A stretch of 64,000 nucleotides of DNA from Cryobacterium glaciale (GTDB lineage Bacteria; Actinomycetota; Actinomycetes; Actinomycetales; Microbacteriaceae). This document shows, piece by piece, positions 36,332-46,543 of this stretch. The notes under the pieces were generated by a model. It was not told the DNA's origin, made no database searches, and was given only the letters and a program-made list of their open reading frames with translations. The stretch lies in contig NZ_SOEY01000016.1 of NCBI RefSeq assembly GCF_004402535.1, forward strand, positions 1 to 64,000. The letters run 5' to 3'. Position 1 is the stretch's first letter, and each line of letters opens with the position of its first letter. A program made the translations under genes and the position numbers.

Positions 36332-36631
36332 ATGGCGAAGACTGACGAAACGGTCGTCGCGGGCGAAGCCACCGAGCTCGTACGCGGTTACCGCAAGACG
36401 CTGCGTGGTTACGTGACCAGCGACAAGATGAACAAAACCATCATTGTCGTGGTCGAAGACCGCGTGAAGCACCCGTTGTACGGCAAGGTCATCCGCCGTA
36501 CATCCAAGCTGAAGGCGCACGACGAGGCGAACTCCGCCGGCATCGGCGACCTGGTCCTGATCAGTGAGACCCGTCCGCTCAGCGCTTCCAAGCGCTGGCG
36601 CCTGGTCGAGATTCTTGAGAAGGCCAAGTAA
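36332..36631 (+). CDS. rpsQ: 30S ribosomal protein S17
   Basis: OB-fold primary rRNA-binding protein, 99 residues. Core [19 protein letters not shown], and the C-terminal [18 protein letters not shown]. An extension of about 20 residues precedes the core. Starts 2 bp after rpmC. Confidence 0.97.
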   Translation: MAKTDETVVAGEATELVRGYRKTLRGYVTSDKMNKTIIVVVEDRVKHPLYGKVIRRTSKLKAHDEANSAGIGDLVLISETRPLSASKRWRLVEILEKAK

Positions 36632-36665
36632 GCCTCGCGCTTACTTGACGTAAAGGAGTTATAAA

Positions 36666-37034
36666 GTGCTTCAGCAAGAATCACGAGTCAAGGTTGCCGA
36701 CAACACCGGTGCCAAGGAACTCTTGACCATCCGCGTTCTCGGTGGCTCCGGCCGTCGTTACGCCGGCCTGGGCGACGTCATCGTCGCCACGGTCAAGGAT
36801 GCAATCCCGGGCGGCAACGTCAAGAAGGGTGACATCGTCAAAGCTGTCATCGTTCGCACCAAGAAGGAGACCCGTCGTCCAGACGGCTCCTACATCAAGT
36901 TCGATGAGAACGCTGCAGTGATCTTGAAGGCAGACGGTGACCCCCGCGGCACCCGAATCTTCGGACCGGTCGGTCGCGAGCTTCGCGACAAGAAGTTCAT
37001 GAAGATCATCTCGCTGGCACCGGAGGTTATTTAA
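36666..37034 (+). CDS. rplN: 50S ribosomal protein L14
   Basis: Intersubunit-bridge protein, 122 residues, full length ([20 protein letters not shown] at start). GTG start after AAAGGAG. First gene of the spc part of the cluster; no separate promoter is evident in the 34-bp spacer. Confidence 0.98.
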   Translation: MLQQESRVKVADNTGAKELLTIRVLGGSGRRYAGLGDVIVATVKDAIPGGNVKKGDIVKAVIVRTKKETRRPDGSYIKFDENAAVILKADGDPRGTRIFGPVGRELRDKKFMKIISLAPEVI

Positions 37035-37036
37035 TC

Positions 37037-37396
37037 ATGGCCAGAATCAAAAAGGGTGACCTCGTTCAGGTCATCAGCGGCCGCAGCCAGGCTCGCGGCG
37101 GAGACCGTGGCAAGCAGGGCAAGATCATCTCCGTCGACGTCGAGAAGAACCGTGTCCTCGTTGAGGGCATCAACTTCGTGACCAAGCACGTTCGCGTCGG
37201 CCAGACCCAGCGCGGCACCAAGACGGGCGGCATCGAGACCTTCGAAGCCCCCATCCACGTGTCCAACGTTGCGATCGTCGACCCGGAGACCAAGAAGCCG
37301 ACCCGCGTCGGCTTCCGCCAGGAAGAGGTAACGAAGGACGGCGTCACCAAGACGGTCCGCATCCGTTACGCCAAGAAGTCAGGGAAGGACCTCTAA
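37037..37396 (+). CDS. rplX: 50S ribosomal protein L24
   Basis: Assembly-initiator protein with a KOW motif ([20 protein letters not shown] near the start), 119 residues. Stop overlaps rplE (TAATG). Confidence 0.97.
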   Translation: MARIKKGDLVQVISGRSQARGGDRGKQGKIISVDVEKNRVLVEGINFVTKHVRVGQTQRGTKTGGIETFEAPIHVSNVAIVDPETKKPTRVGFRQEEVTKDGVTKTVRIRYAKKSGKDL

Positions 37397-38001
37397 TGAC
37401 TGACACCGCAGTTGTTGAAGGCACTGTGGGCGCCACGCCCGTCAAGGCCCTGCCGCGTCTGAAGCAGAAGTACCGCGATGAGATCAGTGCCAAGCTCTCC
37501 GAGGAACTCGGTTTCACCAACGTGCACCGCATCCCCACCCTGACGAAGATCGTCGTCAACATGGGTGTCGGCGAAGCAGCACGCGACGGCAAGGTGATGG
37601 ACGGTGCGGTTTCCGACCTCACCAAGATCACCGGCCAGAAGCCGCAGGTCACCAAGGCCCGTAAGTCCATCGCGCAGTTCAAACTGCGTGAGGGACAGCC
37701 CATCGGCGCCCACGTCACACTTCGTGGCGACCGCATGTGGGAGTTCTTGGACCGGCTGCTCAGCCTGGCCCTTCCTCGTATCCGTGACTTCCGTGGTCTG
37801 TCCGACAAGCAGTTCGATGGTGCGGGCAACTACACCTTCGGCCTGACCGAGCAGGTCATGTTCCACGAGATCGACCAGGACCGCATCGACCGCGTTCGCG
37901 GTATGGACATCACGGTTGTTACAACCGCGAAGACCAACGACGAGGGTCGCGCGCTGCTCAAGGCGCTCGGCTTCCCGTTCAAGTCGGACGACGCCAAGTA
38001 A
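37396..38001 (+). CDS. rplE: 50S ribosomal protein L5
   Basis: 5S rRNA-binding protein, 201 residues, with a 20-residue extension before the usual start, then [10 protein letters not shown]. Conserved NMGVGEA and [10 protein letters not shown] are present. Its downstream neighbour is normally rpsN; here a 188-bp spacer follows instead. Confidence 0.97.
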   Translation: MTDTAVVEGTVGATPVKALPRLKQKYRDEISAKLSEELGFTNVHRIPTLTKIVVNMGVGEAARDGKVMDGAVSDLTKITGQKPQVTKARKSIAQFKLREGQPIGAHVTLRGDRMWEFLDRLLSLALPRIRDFRGLSDKQFDGAGNYTFGLTEQVMFHEIDQDRIDRVRGMDITVVTTAKTNDEGRALLKALGFPFKSDDAK

Positions 38002-38015
38002 TAATTTCAACTAGA

Positions 38016-38046
38016 GTTGGGAGCTTGCGCTAAGCAGGCTCCCAAC
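38016..38046 (+). terminator. Hairpin between rplE and rpsH
   Basis: GTTGGGAGC (38016-38024) and GCTCCCAAC (38038-38046) form a perfect 9-bp stem with a 13-nt loop and no T-run. It lies in the spacer where rpsN would be expected. Possible attenuator or regulatory stem for rpsH, whose product S8 is a known autoregulator in other bacteria. Confidence 0.45.
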
Positions 38047-38189
38047 CCCGGTTGGTCCCGCCGGGCTGTCAAGGTCGGGCGCACACAGATTTTCACCCCC
38101 GGAAGCCGATCAACCGATCGGTTTCCTCACCACCACAGGTCGTCATTCGTGTAACGAACGGCGAAACCAGGCGAGAAAGGCACCACAAA

Positions 38190-38588
38190 ATGACAATGAC
38201 AGATCCGGTCGCAGACATGCTGACCAGACTGCGCAACGCGAACTCGGCGTACCACGACACCGTGTCGATGCCGCATAGCAAATTGAAAGCGCACATCGCT
38301 GACATCCTCAAGGCACAGGGTTACATCTCCGCCTGGACCGTCAAAGATGCAACAGTAGGCAAGACCCTCACGCTGGACCTCAAGTTCGGTCCGAACCGTG
38401 AGCGTTCCATCGTAGGAATCAAGCGGGTTTCCAAGCCTGGCCTGCGCGTGTACGCAAAGTCGACGGAGATCCCCACGGTTCTCGGCGGCCTCGGCGTTGC
38501 CATCCTGTCCACCTCCAGCGGTCTGCTCACCGACCGCCAGGCTGAGAAGAAGGGCGTAGGCGGAGAAGTTCTCGCCTACGTGTGGTAA
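38190..38588 (+). CDS. rpsH: 30S ribosomal protein S8
   Basis: Primary 16S rRNA-binding protein, 132 residues, from [23 protein letters not shown] to the conserved C-terminal [22 protein letters not shown]. The ATG at 38190 gives the family length; an earlier in-frame GTG would add 46 unrelated residues. Confidence 0.97.
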   Translation: MTMTDPVADMLTRLRNANSAYHDTVSMPHSKLKAHIADILKAQGYISAWTVKDATVGKTLTLDLKFGPNRERSIVGIKRVSKPGLRVYAKSTEIPTVLGGLGVAILSTSSGLLTDRQAEKKGVGGEVLAYVW

Positions 38589-38594
38589 CTGAGA

Positions 38595-39131
38595 ATGTCA
38601 CGTATTGGAAGACTCCCCATCCCGATCCCCGCTGGGGTCACGGTTGTGGCTGACGGCCAGGCCGTCTCCGTCAAGGGCCCGAAGGGCGAGCTCTCGCTCG
38701 TCGTTTCCAACCCCATCTCGGTGTCGATCGAGGACGGTCACGTTCTCGTCACCCGTCCGAACGACGAACGCCAGTCGCGTTCGCTGCACGGTCTGACCCG
38801 CACCCTGATCAACAACCAGATCATCGGCGTAACCGTTGGTTACACCAAGGGTCTTGAAATCGTCGGTACCGGTTACCGCGCGGCGCAGAAGGGCACCTCC
38901 GTTGAGTTCGCTCTCGGCTTCTCGCACCCGGTCGTCGTCGAGCCGCCCGTCGGCATCGTCCTGACCGTGGAGAGCGTCAACAAGCTCACGGTCAGCGGAA
39001 TCGACAAGCAGGCCGTCGGCGAGGTTGCCGCCAACATCCGTAAGATTCGCAAGCCAGAGCCCTACAAGGGCAAGGGTGTGCGTTACGCCGGCGAGATTGT
39101 TCGCCGCAAGGCCGGAAAGAGCGGTAAGTAA
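38595..39131 (+). CDS. rplF: 50S ribosomal protein L6
   Basis: Large-subunit protein at the sarcin-ricin loop, 178 residues. Two L6 repeats; the C-terminal [16 protein letters not shown] motif is intact. Six bp after rpsH. Confidence 0.98.
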   Translation: MSRIGRLPIPIPAGVTVVADGQAVSVKGPKGELSLVVSNPISVSIEDGHVLVTRPNDERQSRSLHGLTRTLINNQIIGVTVGYTKGLEIVGTGYRAAQKGTSVEFALGFSHPVVVEPPVGIVLTVESVNKLTVSGIDKQAVGEVAANIRKIRKPEPYKGKGVRYAGEIVRRKAGKSGK

Positions 39132-39133
39132 CC

Positions 39134-39505
39134 ATGGGACTCGGAACTAGAGGCAAGAGCAAGGCCGCAGCCCGCGGACGTCGACACACACGTCTTCGCA
39201 AGAAGATCGAGGGAACGGCGCTTCGCCCGCGCCTCGTTGTCACGCGCTCGGCTCGCCACGTATTCGTGCAGGTCGTCGACGACAGCAAGGGTTTCACCCT
39301 TGCGTCGGCATCCACGCTCGAAACGGACTTGCGCACCTTCGATGGTGACAAGACCGCCAAGGCCCGCAAGGTCGGTGAGCTTGTTGCTGAGCGTGCGAAA
39401 GCCGCCGGCATCGAAGCCGTTGTATTTGACCGTGGTGGCAGCAAGTACGCAGGACGCGTCGCAGCCATCGCCGAGGGAGCTCGAGAGGGTGGATTGAACC
39501 TGTGA
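39134..39505 (+). CDS. rplR: 50S ribosomal protein L18
   Basis: 5S rRNA-binding protein, 123 residues. Basic start [19 protein letters not shown] and conserved C-terminal [20 protein letters not shown]. Overlaps rpsE by 4 bp. Confidence 0.97.
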   Translation: MGLGTRGKSKAAARGRRHTRLRKKIEGTALRPRLVVTRSARHVFVQVVDDSKGFTLASASTLETDLRTFDGDKTAKARKVGELVAERAKAAGIEAVVFDRGGSKYAGRVAAIAEGAREGGLNL

Positions 39506-40209
39506 GCACTGAAAAAATCGAAACCACAGCACCTGTTGCTGCCGTTGCCGAGGCACCGGTTGAAACCGCTGCCTCCACGACCCCGCCGCAGAACGAGCCT
39601 CGCGAGGCTCGTCGTGGTGGACGTGAGCGCAACCCGAACAAGGACCGCGGAAGCCGCGATGCCGACAAGAGCCAGTTCCTGGAGCGCGTCGTCACCATCA
39701 ACCGCGTGTCGAAGGTCGTCAAGGGTGGTCGTCGCTTCAGCTTCACCGCTCTCGTCGTCGTCGGCGACGGTAACGGCCTGGTCGGCGTTGGATACGGTAA
39801 GGCCCGCGAGGTCCCGACCGCTATCTCCAAGGGCGTCGAAGAAGCGAAGAAGAACTTCTTCCGCGTTCCTCGCGTCGGCCTGACCATCCCGCACCCCGTG
39901 CAGGGTGAGGCCGCAGCCGGCGTCGTTCTGCTTCGTCCGGCAGCAGCAGGTACCGGCGTTATCGCCGGTGGCCCGGTGCGCGCCGTACTCGAATGCGCTG
40001 GCATCCACGACGTGCTGAGCAAGTCGCTCGGTTCGTCGAACACCATCAACATCGTGCACGCCACGGTTGAGGCACTGCACCAGCTCGAGGAGCCGCGTGC
40101 GGTTGCGGCTCGCCGTGGCCTCGCCTATGAAGACGTGGCTCCGGCCCGTTTTCTTCGTGCCGACGCTGCTGCAGCCGCAGCGGCCGCAACCGCGAAGGCA
40201 GGTGCCTGA
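39502..40209 (+). CDS. rpsE: 30S ribosomal protein S5 with terminal extensions
   Basis: mRNA-helicase and fidelity protein of the small subunit, 235 residues. The S5 core starts near residue 55 ([20 protein letters not shown]) and includes [14 protein letters not shown]. The first 50 residues are an Ala/Pro/Arg low-complexity extension and the C-terminus ends in a poly-Ala stretch. GTG start overlapping rplR (GTGA). Confidence 0.96.
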   Translation: MSTEKIETTAPVAAVAEAPVETAASTTPPQNEPREARRGGRERNPNKDRGSRDADKSQFLERVVTINRVSKVVKGGRRFSFTALVVVGDGNGLVGVGYGKAREVPTAISKGVEEAKKNFFRVPRVGLTIPHPVQGEAAAGVVLLRPAAAGTGVIAGGPVRAVLECAGIHDVLSKSLGSSNTINIVHATVEALHQLEEPRAVAARRGLAYEDVAPARFLRADAAAAAAAATAKAGA

Positions 40210-40391
40210 TGGCCCAGCTGAAGATCACACAGATCAAGTCCAAAATTAGTGAGAAGCAGAACCAGCGCGACACTCTTCGCAGCCTGGGTCTGCGACGCAT
40301 TGGCGCCGTCACGATCCGCGAGGACAACTCGCAGAACCGTGGCTACGTCAACACCGTCGCTCACCTCGTAAAGGTCGAGGAGATTGACTAA
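40209..40391 (+). CDS. rpmD: 50S ribosomal protein L30
   Basis: Small large-subunit protein, 60 residues, full length: [19 protein letters not shown] then [15 protein letters not shown]. One-base overlaps with rpsE and rplO. Confidence 0.97.
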   Translation: MAQLKITQIKSKISEKQNQRDTLRSLGLRRIGAVTIREDNSQNRGYVNTVAHLVKVEEID

Positions 40392-40969
40392 TGGCTGACG
40401 AGAAGGAAGCTACTCAGGTAGCCGACAAGCCCGCCACGAAGAAGGCTGCTGCCCCCAAAAAGGCCGCAGCACCGAAGAAGGCCGCTGCCCCCAAAAAGGT
40501 CGCAGTTGCAGCAGAGCCCACTGAGCCCCGCGAGCACGTGCTGAAGGTACACCACCTTCGCCCGGCCCCCGGAGCGAAGAAGGCCCGCCAGCGCGTTGGC
40601 CGTGGTGAAGGATCCAAGGGTAAGACCGCGGGTCGAGGCACCAAGGGCACGAAGGCACGCTACAGTGTGCGCGTCGGCTTCGAGGGTGGGCAGATGCCAC
40701 TGCACATGCGCACCCCGAAACTGCGTGGATTCAAGAACCCGTTCCGCGTCGAGTACCAGGTTGTCAACCTGGAAAAGCTCGAGTTGCTCTATCCGAACGG
40801 CGGCGATGTCACCATTGCCAGCCTGATCGCCAAGGGTGCGGTTCGTGACAACGAAAAAGTCAAGGTTCTCGGAACCGGTGACATTACCGTTAAGCTGAAC
40901 GTGACGGTCGACAAGGTCTCTGCTTCAGCTGAGCAGAAAATTGTCGCCGCGGGTGGATCTGTAAAGTAA
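40391..40969 (+). CDS. rplO: 50S ribosomal protein L15 with repetitive N-terminus
   Basis: Late-assembly large-subunit protein, 192 residues. The first 45 residues carry a [20 protein letters not shown] repeat encoded by near-identical DNA units. The L15 core starts near 47 ([28 protein letters not shown]). The extension is lysine-rich and may contact rRNA. A 17-bp inverted repeat follows before secY. Confidence 0.96.
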   Translation: MADEKEATQVADKPATKKAAAPKKAAAPKKAAAPKKVAVAAEPTEPREHVLKVHHLRPAPGAKKARQRVGRGEGSKGKTAGRGTKGTKARYSVRVGFEGGQMPLHMRTPKLRGFKNPFRVEYQVVNLEKLELLYPNGGDVTIASLIAKGAVRDNEKVKVLGTGDITVKLNVTVDKVSASAEQKIVAAGGSVK

Positions 40970-40984
40970 GTCCGTAGACGCTCA

Positions 40985-41043
40985 ATCGAGCTTGTCGAAT
41001 CCGTCAACGAGTAAATCGTTTGGTGTGATTCGACAAGCTCGAT
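40985..41043. repeat. Inverted repeat of the TCGAGCTTGTCGA family between rplO and secY
   Basis: ATCGAGCTTGTCGAATC (40985-41001) and GATTCGACAAGCTCGAT (41027-41043) are perfect 17-bp complements around a 25-nt loop. Related GAGCTTG/TCGA words build the repeats at 43955-44032 and 60708-60917. It may act as a partial terminator in the long operon. Confidence 0.65.
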
Positions 41044-41095
41044 CGCTTTAAGACGACCTGTGCGGGTCGATCTGCGTAAAAATCTGGAGGCCTTT

Positions 41096-42414
41096 TTGTT
41101 TAGCGCCATTGCGCGGATCTTCCGCACACCCGACCTTCGTAAGAAGATCGGCTTCACCCTGGGCATCATTGCTCTGTTCCGTCTGGGCTCGTTCATTCCG
41201 GCCCCGTTCGTGGACTTCGGCAACGTGCAGCTGTGCCTCGCAGCCAATCAGGGCACGAGCGGCCTCTACGAGCTGGTGAACCTCTTCAGCGGTGGCGCCC
41301 TCCTGCAGCTGAGCGTCTTTGCGCTCGGCATCATGCCCTACATCACGGCCTCGATCATCGTGCAGCTGCTGCGCGTGGTCATCCCCCACTTCGACACCCT
41401 CTACAAGGAGGGTGCCGCCGGTCAGAGCACCCTGACCCAGTACACCCGGTACCTCACCATCGCCCTCGGCATCCTGCAGTCGACCACCCTGATCACCGTG
41501 GCCCGCAGCGGAGCCCTGTTCGGCACATCTGCCAGTACCGAGTGCACCCAGCTGATCACCAACGACGCCTGGTACGCGATCATGCTCATGGTCATCACCA
41601 TGACAGCCGGCACCGGCGTCATCATGTGGATGGGTGAGCTCGTCACCGAACGCGGCGTCGGCAACGGTATGTCGCTCATGATCTTCGTCTCGATCGCCGC
41701 CCTTTTCCCCGGTTCGCTCAGCTCGATCGGTCAGCAGCAGGGCCCTGACACCCTCATCATCGTTCTGATCGTTGGAATACTGGTGGTCGCCGGCGTGGTC
41801 TTCGTCGAACAATCGCAGCGGCGAATCCCGGTGCAGTACGCCAAACGCATGGTCGGGCGCCGCACCTACGGCGGTAACAACACCTATATCCCGATCAAGG
41901 TCAACATGGCGGGCGTGATCCCCGTGATCTTCGCCTCGTCGCTGTTGTACCTGCCGGCCCTGCTCGCGCAGTTCAACCAGCCGGCCGCCGGGCAGGAAGC
42001 ACCGGCCTGGGTAGTCTGGATCTCACAGAACCTCACCGGTGGCGACCAGCCGCTGTACATGGCCATGTACTTCCTGCTCATCATCGGTTTCACCTACTTC
42101 TACGTGGCGATCACGTTCAACCCCGAAGAAGTCGCCGACAACATGAAGAAGTACGGCGGGTTCATTCCCGGCATCCGTGCCGGCCGCCCGACCGCCGAGT
42201 ACCTCGACTTCGTGCTCACCCGCATCACCCTGCCGGGCTCGATCTACCTGGGCCTGATCGCGCTCATACCGCTCATCGCCTTCTCGGTCATCGGCGCGGA
42301 CCAGAACTTCCCGTTCGGCGGCGCGAGCATTCTCATCGTCGTCGGTGTGGGGCTCGAGACGGTCAAGCAGATCGACTCGCAACTGCAACAGCGACACTAT
42401 GAGGGGCTTCTTAA

Positions 42415-42418
<4 letters not shown>
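41096..42418 (+). CDS. secY: Protein translocase subunit SecY
   Basis: Channel subunit of the Sec translocon, ten transmembrane helices, 440 residues. The start is taken as TTG at 41096 because CTGGAGG lies 5 nt upstream and the protein then begins [19 protein letters not shown] after the initiator, the usual actinobacterial SecY start. The GTG at 41060 would add 12 residues without a site. The plug and lateral-gate regions are intact ([32 protein letters not shown]). Overlaps adk by 4 bp. Confidence 0.95.
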
Positions 42419-43011
<593 letters not shown>

Positions 43012-43028
43012 AACCGCTTCACCCTATC

Positions 43029-43052
43029 GGGCCGGGCCTCGCGGCTCGGCCC
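43029..43052 (+). terminator. GC hairpin between adk and map
   Basis: GGGCCGGGCC (43029-43038) and GGCTCGGCCC (43043-43052) form a 10-bp stem (one G-T) with a 4-nt loop, followed by ATCACC. No T-run. An AT-rich stretch (43070-43080) downstream could hold a map promoter, but no clear boxes are seen. Confidence 0.4.
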
Positions 43053-43115
43053 ATCACCATGTGAACAATCATAAAAATATCGCTCCCGTGTTCGGAGCTA
43101 GTTTGTAGGAAATCA

Positions 43116-43946
43116 GTGAGTCTTCGACGTTCCATCTATAAGAGTCCGGCCCAGCTGCGCCTCATGGTGGCGCCGGGCCTGGCCACCGCGGCATCGCTCG
43201 TGGCTGCCCGAGCGGCCATGGTCATCGGTGCGACGACCCTCGACCTCGACGCCGCTGCTGAGGCGGCCATCGTCGCGCTCGGCGGCAAGCCCAACTTCAA
43301 GCTCGAAGAGGGGTACCACCACACCGTGTGCGCGTCGGTCAACGATGACGTTGTGCACGGCATCCCCTCCGATCGCCGCCTCGGTGCCGGAGACATCGTC
43401 TCGATCGACAGTGGAGCGATCATCGACGGCTGGAACGGCGACGCCGCATTCAGCTACGTGATTCCCGACGCGACCCGGCCTGAGCTCGTGGCCGAACGCC
43501 AGAAGCTGTCCGACGTGACCGAGCAGTCGCTCTGGCACGGCATTGCACGGCTGCACACTGCGCGCCACCTCAACGAGGTGGGCGAAGCTATCGAAGACTA
43601 CGTCGAATCGCAGGGCACCTACGGAATCCTCACCGATTACGTCGGGCACGGCATCGGTCGCTCCATGCACGAAGCCCCGCCGGTGTTCAACTATCGCGTG
43701 CGCCAGAAGGGCCCCGACGTGAAGCCAGGCCTCGTCGTCGCCATCGAGCCGATGGTCGTGCTCGGATCGATTGACACCTACACCCGCGACGATGACTGGA
43801 CCGTCGCCACAAGCGACGGCAAGGCCGCAGCGCACTGGGAACACAGCATTGCGGTGCACAAAGACGGTATCTGGGTGCTCACCGCCGAAGACGGCGGAGC
43901 GGCTGGCCTGGCCCAGTTCGGCATCGTCCCGGTCCCCATCCCGTAG
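43116..43946 (+). CDS. map: Type I methionine aminopeptidase
   Basis: Removes initiator methionine from nascent proteins. 276 residues with all five metal ligands visible: Asp in VSIDSG, Asp in WNGDAAF, His in VGHGIGRSMHEAP, Glu in AIEPMV and Glu in WEHSIAV. GTG start after TAGGAAATCA. In related genomes map usually leads directly into infA; here a mannitol cassette intervenes. Confidence 0.95.
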   Translation: MSLRRSIYKSPAQLRLMVAPGLATAASLVAARAAMVIGATTLDLDAAAEAAIVALGGKPNFKLEEGYHHTVCASVNDDVVHGIPSDRRLGAGDIVSIDSGAIIDGWNGDAAFSYVIPDATRPELVAERQKLSDVTEQSLWHGIARLHTARHLNEVGEAIEDYVESQGTYGILTDYVGHGIGRSMHEAPPVFNYRVRQKGPDVKPGLVVAIEPMVVLGSIDTYTRDDDWTVATSDGKAAAHWEHSIAVHKDGIWVLTAEDGGAAGLAQFGIVPVPIP

Positions 43947-43954
43947 TTCGCTGA

Positions 43955-44032
43955 TCGAGGCGCGAGCTTGCGAGCGATCGAGATCCTGGGGCGAGGTAGC
44001 AGGTCTCGATCGCTCGTTCCTCGCGCCTCGAC
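43955..44032. repeat. Large inverted repeat between convergent map and mtlR
   Basis: The left arm (about 43955-43985) starts TCGAGGCGCGAG and ends CGAGCGATCGAGATC. The right arm (about 44002-44032) is its near-perfect reverse complement; only a few central bases differ. Loop of about 16 nt. It sits exactly between two convergent genes and probably ends both transcripts. Confidence 0.7.
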
Positions 44033-44064
44033 CGGCGACGGGGGTGGCGCGGTGGCGGACGGAA

Positions 44065-45990
44065 CTACTGGTCCATCAGGTGCACGAGCTCATCGATGAA
44101 GCTCGCGAAGTCGGGGGAGCGGCGCACGAGCCGGTGCACGTCTGTGCGGTCGGCGAACACCTCGACGAACTGGTCGAACACCGTCTGGAACGAGGAGCGT
44201 CCGGCGGCGCTGAACGCGATCATCGCGACGACCGTGACGCGGCTCTCGGCCCAGTCCATCGGCACGTCGTTCAGCACGATCGCGATGGACGTACGCCGGG
44301 CCGTCATCTCCATCGCGTGCGGTACCGCGAGGGTGTCGGTGAACGCGGTCGACGACATCCGCTCACGGTCGAGGGCGCCGTCGACGTAGGCCTGAGTGAT
44401 GATGCCGCGCTCGCGCATCCGCTCGCCGAGGGCGCGAATCATGGCCGCGGCGTCACCGGGGTAGAAGTTGCGCCAAAACAGGTCCTCGTCGAAGAAGCGC
44501 AGCAGCTCGTCTTTGATCAGTGCGCGGCGCCCGGCGCGGCGCACCCGGCTGACGAACTGGCGGATGTTGCTCACGTCGACCTCGGTCAGGAACGGATGGA
44601 TCACGAGCGCCCCGTCGACCGGCCGGGGCGGCTCGATCGTGGTGAGCACGAGCTCGGCATCGAGCCGGGCCCAGTCCACGTCGGCGCGCGTGATGACGCC
44701 CACGACATCGAGGTCGGCGCCGAGCGCGCCCTCGATGCGCCCGCGCAGCACCGCCTGCAGGTCGTAGTAGTTCGGGCAGACCAGCACCGTGCGCACCCGC
44801 TGCTCCTGCCGTTGCTGCTGCTCGAGGTGGGCGCCGACGTGCATCGCGATATAGGCGATCTCGTCGTCGTTGATCAAAATCTGCTCCTGCCGCTGCAGTT
44901 CGCTGGCGATGTAGACGGCGAGTTCGTAGGTCATCGGGTACGACGTCTTCATCGAGCGCGCGAGCGGGTTGCGTGAGAAGGAACTCCGCCCGGCCCGGTC
45001 GATGAGGTTGCGCACGTGCAGGGTGAGGCGGGCGATGAAATCCTCATCGGTCAGATCGACCAGGTACTCGGCGCTGGCCTGGCCCACGATGCGCCGCACG
45101 ACGGCGAGATCCTCCGGGCGGGCGAAAGCGGATGCCGCCGCCCGCGCCGGCAGGTCCTGTCCCGGCGCGAGCACCCGGGTACGCAGCAGCACGGCGAGGT
45201 AGTCGAGCTCGGCCGGTTCGAGCACGAGGTCGAAGTGCGTCCTGATGAGGCCGGCCAGGGTGCTCGCGAGTTGCAGCGGGGGACCAATCGCCGGGGGTGG
45301 CGTCGATGCCGGCGCCCGTTTGCGGGCCCGGTCGACGGCAATGGCGAGGTGCAACAGCACGCCGTCGGTACCGAACTCGTTGACGAAATAGCCCGACGCG
45401 TCGAGGGCGGCGAGCAGGTCGGTCTTGAACGCGCCCAGTTGGTGGGAATCGAACTCGCGCGAGATGGCCTCCAGCTCGAGGAACCCACGCTTGCTCTCCT
45501 CCCGGAACATGCGCCCGAGCAGTCGGCGACGGTCGGCCTCCGAACCGGCCAGCCCCACGACGCTGCCGTGCCGGGTCACCTCCAATCCCGACCCCGGCAA
45601 CAGTGCGCGCAACCGGACGAGGTCAGCCTCAATGGTCGAATCGCTCACGAACAGGTCCTCGGCCAGGGCGTAGAGGTCGAGCCCGCCGGTGCCTTCGAAG
45701 CCCATGCTGTCGGTGAGTCGCCGCACGAGCTGGTACACCCGGTTCTGCGGTGAATCCGCAGCCTCCGGGGGCGGCGTCTGCACGAACGTGGCGTAGGCGG
45801 TGCGGTTCAGGCGGTAGCCGAACGGCCCAGACTCGATCACGGCAAGCGGATGCGCCGCTGCCTTCACGCTGGTGACGTAACTGCGCACACTGCGCGGGGT
45901 GACTCCGAGCGCGTTGGCAAGTTCGCCGGCCGTGACCCAGGCCGGCGTGCGCACGAGGTAGTCCAGCATCCGCGCCTGCTTGTCGGCCAT
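44065..45990 (-). CDS. mtlR: PRD-containing transcriptional regulator of mannitol PTS operon
   Basis: BglG/MtlR-type activator, 641 residues, controlled by PTS phosphorylation. In order: N-terminal winged HTH (ARMLDYLVRTPAWVTAGELANALGV), a second HTH (near 110-170), two PRD domains (about 200-420, the second with DDEIAYIAMHVGAHLEQQQR), an EIIB-like domain (VRTVLVCPNYYDLQ) and a C-terminal EIIA domain whose active-site His lies in LAVPHAMEM. The ATG at 45990 is chosen because the HTH begins right after it; longer readings run into the divergent promoter region. It probably activates the divergent operon when mannitol is transported. The inducer is inferred from neighbours. Confidence 0.88.
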   Translation of the reverse strand: MADKQARMLDYLVRTPAWVTAGELANALGVTPRSVRSYVTSVKAAAHPLAVIESGPFGYRLNRTAYATFVQTPPPEAADSPQNRVYQLVRRLTDSMGFEGTGGLDLYALAEDLFVSDSTIEADLVRLRALLPGSGLEVTRHGSVVGLAGSEADRRRLLGRMFREESKRGFLELEAISREFDSHQLGAFKTDLLAALDASGYFVNEFGTDGVLLHLAIAVDRARKRAPASTPPPAIGPPLQLASTLAGLIRTHFDLVLEPAELDYLAVLLRTRVLAPGQDLPARAAASAFARPEDLAVVRRIVGQASAEYLVDLTDEDFIARLTLHVRNLIDRAGRSSFSRNPLARSMKTSYPMTYELAVYIASELQRQEQILINDDEIAYIAMHVGAHLEQQQRQEQRVRTVLVCPNYYDLQAVLRGRIEGALGADLDVVGVITRADVDWARLDAELVLTTIEPPRPVDGALVIHPFLTEVDVSNIRQFVSRVRRAGRRALIKDELLRFFDEDLFWRNFYPGDAAAMIRALGERMRERGIITQAYVDGALDRERMSSTAFTDTLAVPHAMEMTARRTSIAIVLNDVPMDWAESRVTVVAMIAFSAAGRSSFQTVFDQFVEVFADRTDVHRLVRRSPDFASFIDELVHLMDQ

Positions 45991-46135
45991 GATCGCACCC
46001 CGAATCTGTCGTTTCCGCGACCATTGTGCCCACCTTTCGGGCATTTGGGGGAGCCCTTCCGGGGGTGCGGAAAATACCGTCTTGGAGGAATTCTCAGCAC
46101 TTTGACAGGATCGCAGGTGTCCGAAAGGCGAATCG

Positions 46136-46465
46136 ATGAAGATCCTCGTGGTGTGCGGAGCGGGCGCGTCAAGCACGTTCGTGGCACTCCGGCTGCGTCG
46201 AAGCGCCACCCTGCGCGGGCTCACCGTGTCGGTGACCGCCGTGACCGAGGCCGATCTGCCGGCGCGGCTCAGCGCCGCCGTCACCCACGCCCCCGTCGAC
46301 GTCGTTCTGGTCGGTCCGCACCTCGCGCCGGCCTTTCCGGCGATCGCCCAGCAGTGTGCGGAGCACGGGGCGCAGGCTCGGCTGCTGCCCGTCACGATCT
46401 TCACCGATCGCGACGGGGAGAGCGCCCTCGATCTGGTCCAGGACGCCATGGGGTCACACCCGTGA
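46136..46465 (+). CDS. Stand-alone PTS EIIB (lactose/cellobiose-type) protein
   Basis: A 109-residue protein beginning MKILVVCGAGASSTFVALRL; Cys8 is the expected phosphocysteine, and the fold pattern matches the IIB domain of lactose/cellobiose permeases (VDVVLVGPHLAP near 60). It is the first gene of the mannitol operon, 78 bp before mtlA, although MtlA has its own EIIB. No matching EIIC is nearby. It may be an accessory phosphocarrier or a signal to MtlR. Confidence 0.75.
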   Translation: MKILVVCGAGASSTFVALRLRRSATLRGLTVSVTAVTEADLPARLSAAVTHAPVDVVLVGPHLAPAFPAIAQQCAEHGAQARLLPVTIFTDRDGESALDLVQDAMGSHP

Positions 46466-46543
46466 CCCGGCCAGCCGGGGGGGGAGCATCCGCTTCTCAC
46501 TCGAACAACCCAGCCAGACAACTAAGACAAGAGAGGTCTTGAA

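Noticed and set aside
38002..38189. A small rpsN gene hidden between rplE and rpsH
   Set aside because: No frame shows the S14 pattern or its zinc cysteines.
41060..41095. GTG start for secY at 41060
   Set aside because: No ribosome binding site precedes it, and the 12 extra residues are not part of the usual SecY start; TTG at 41096 has GGAGG at 5 nt.
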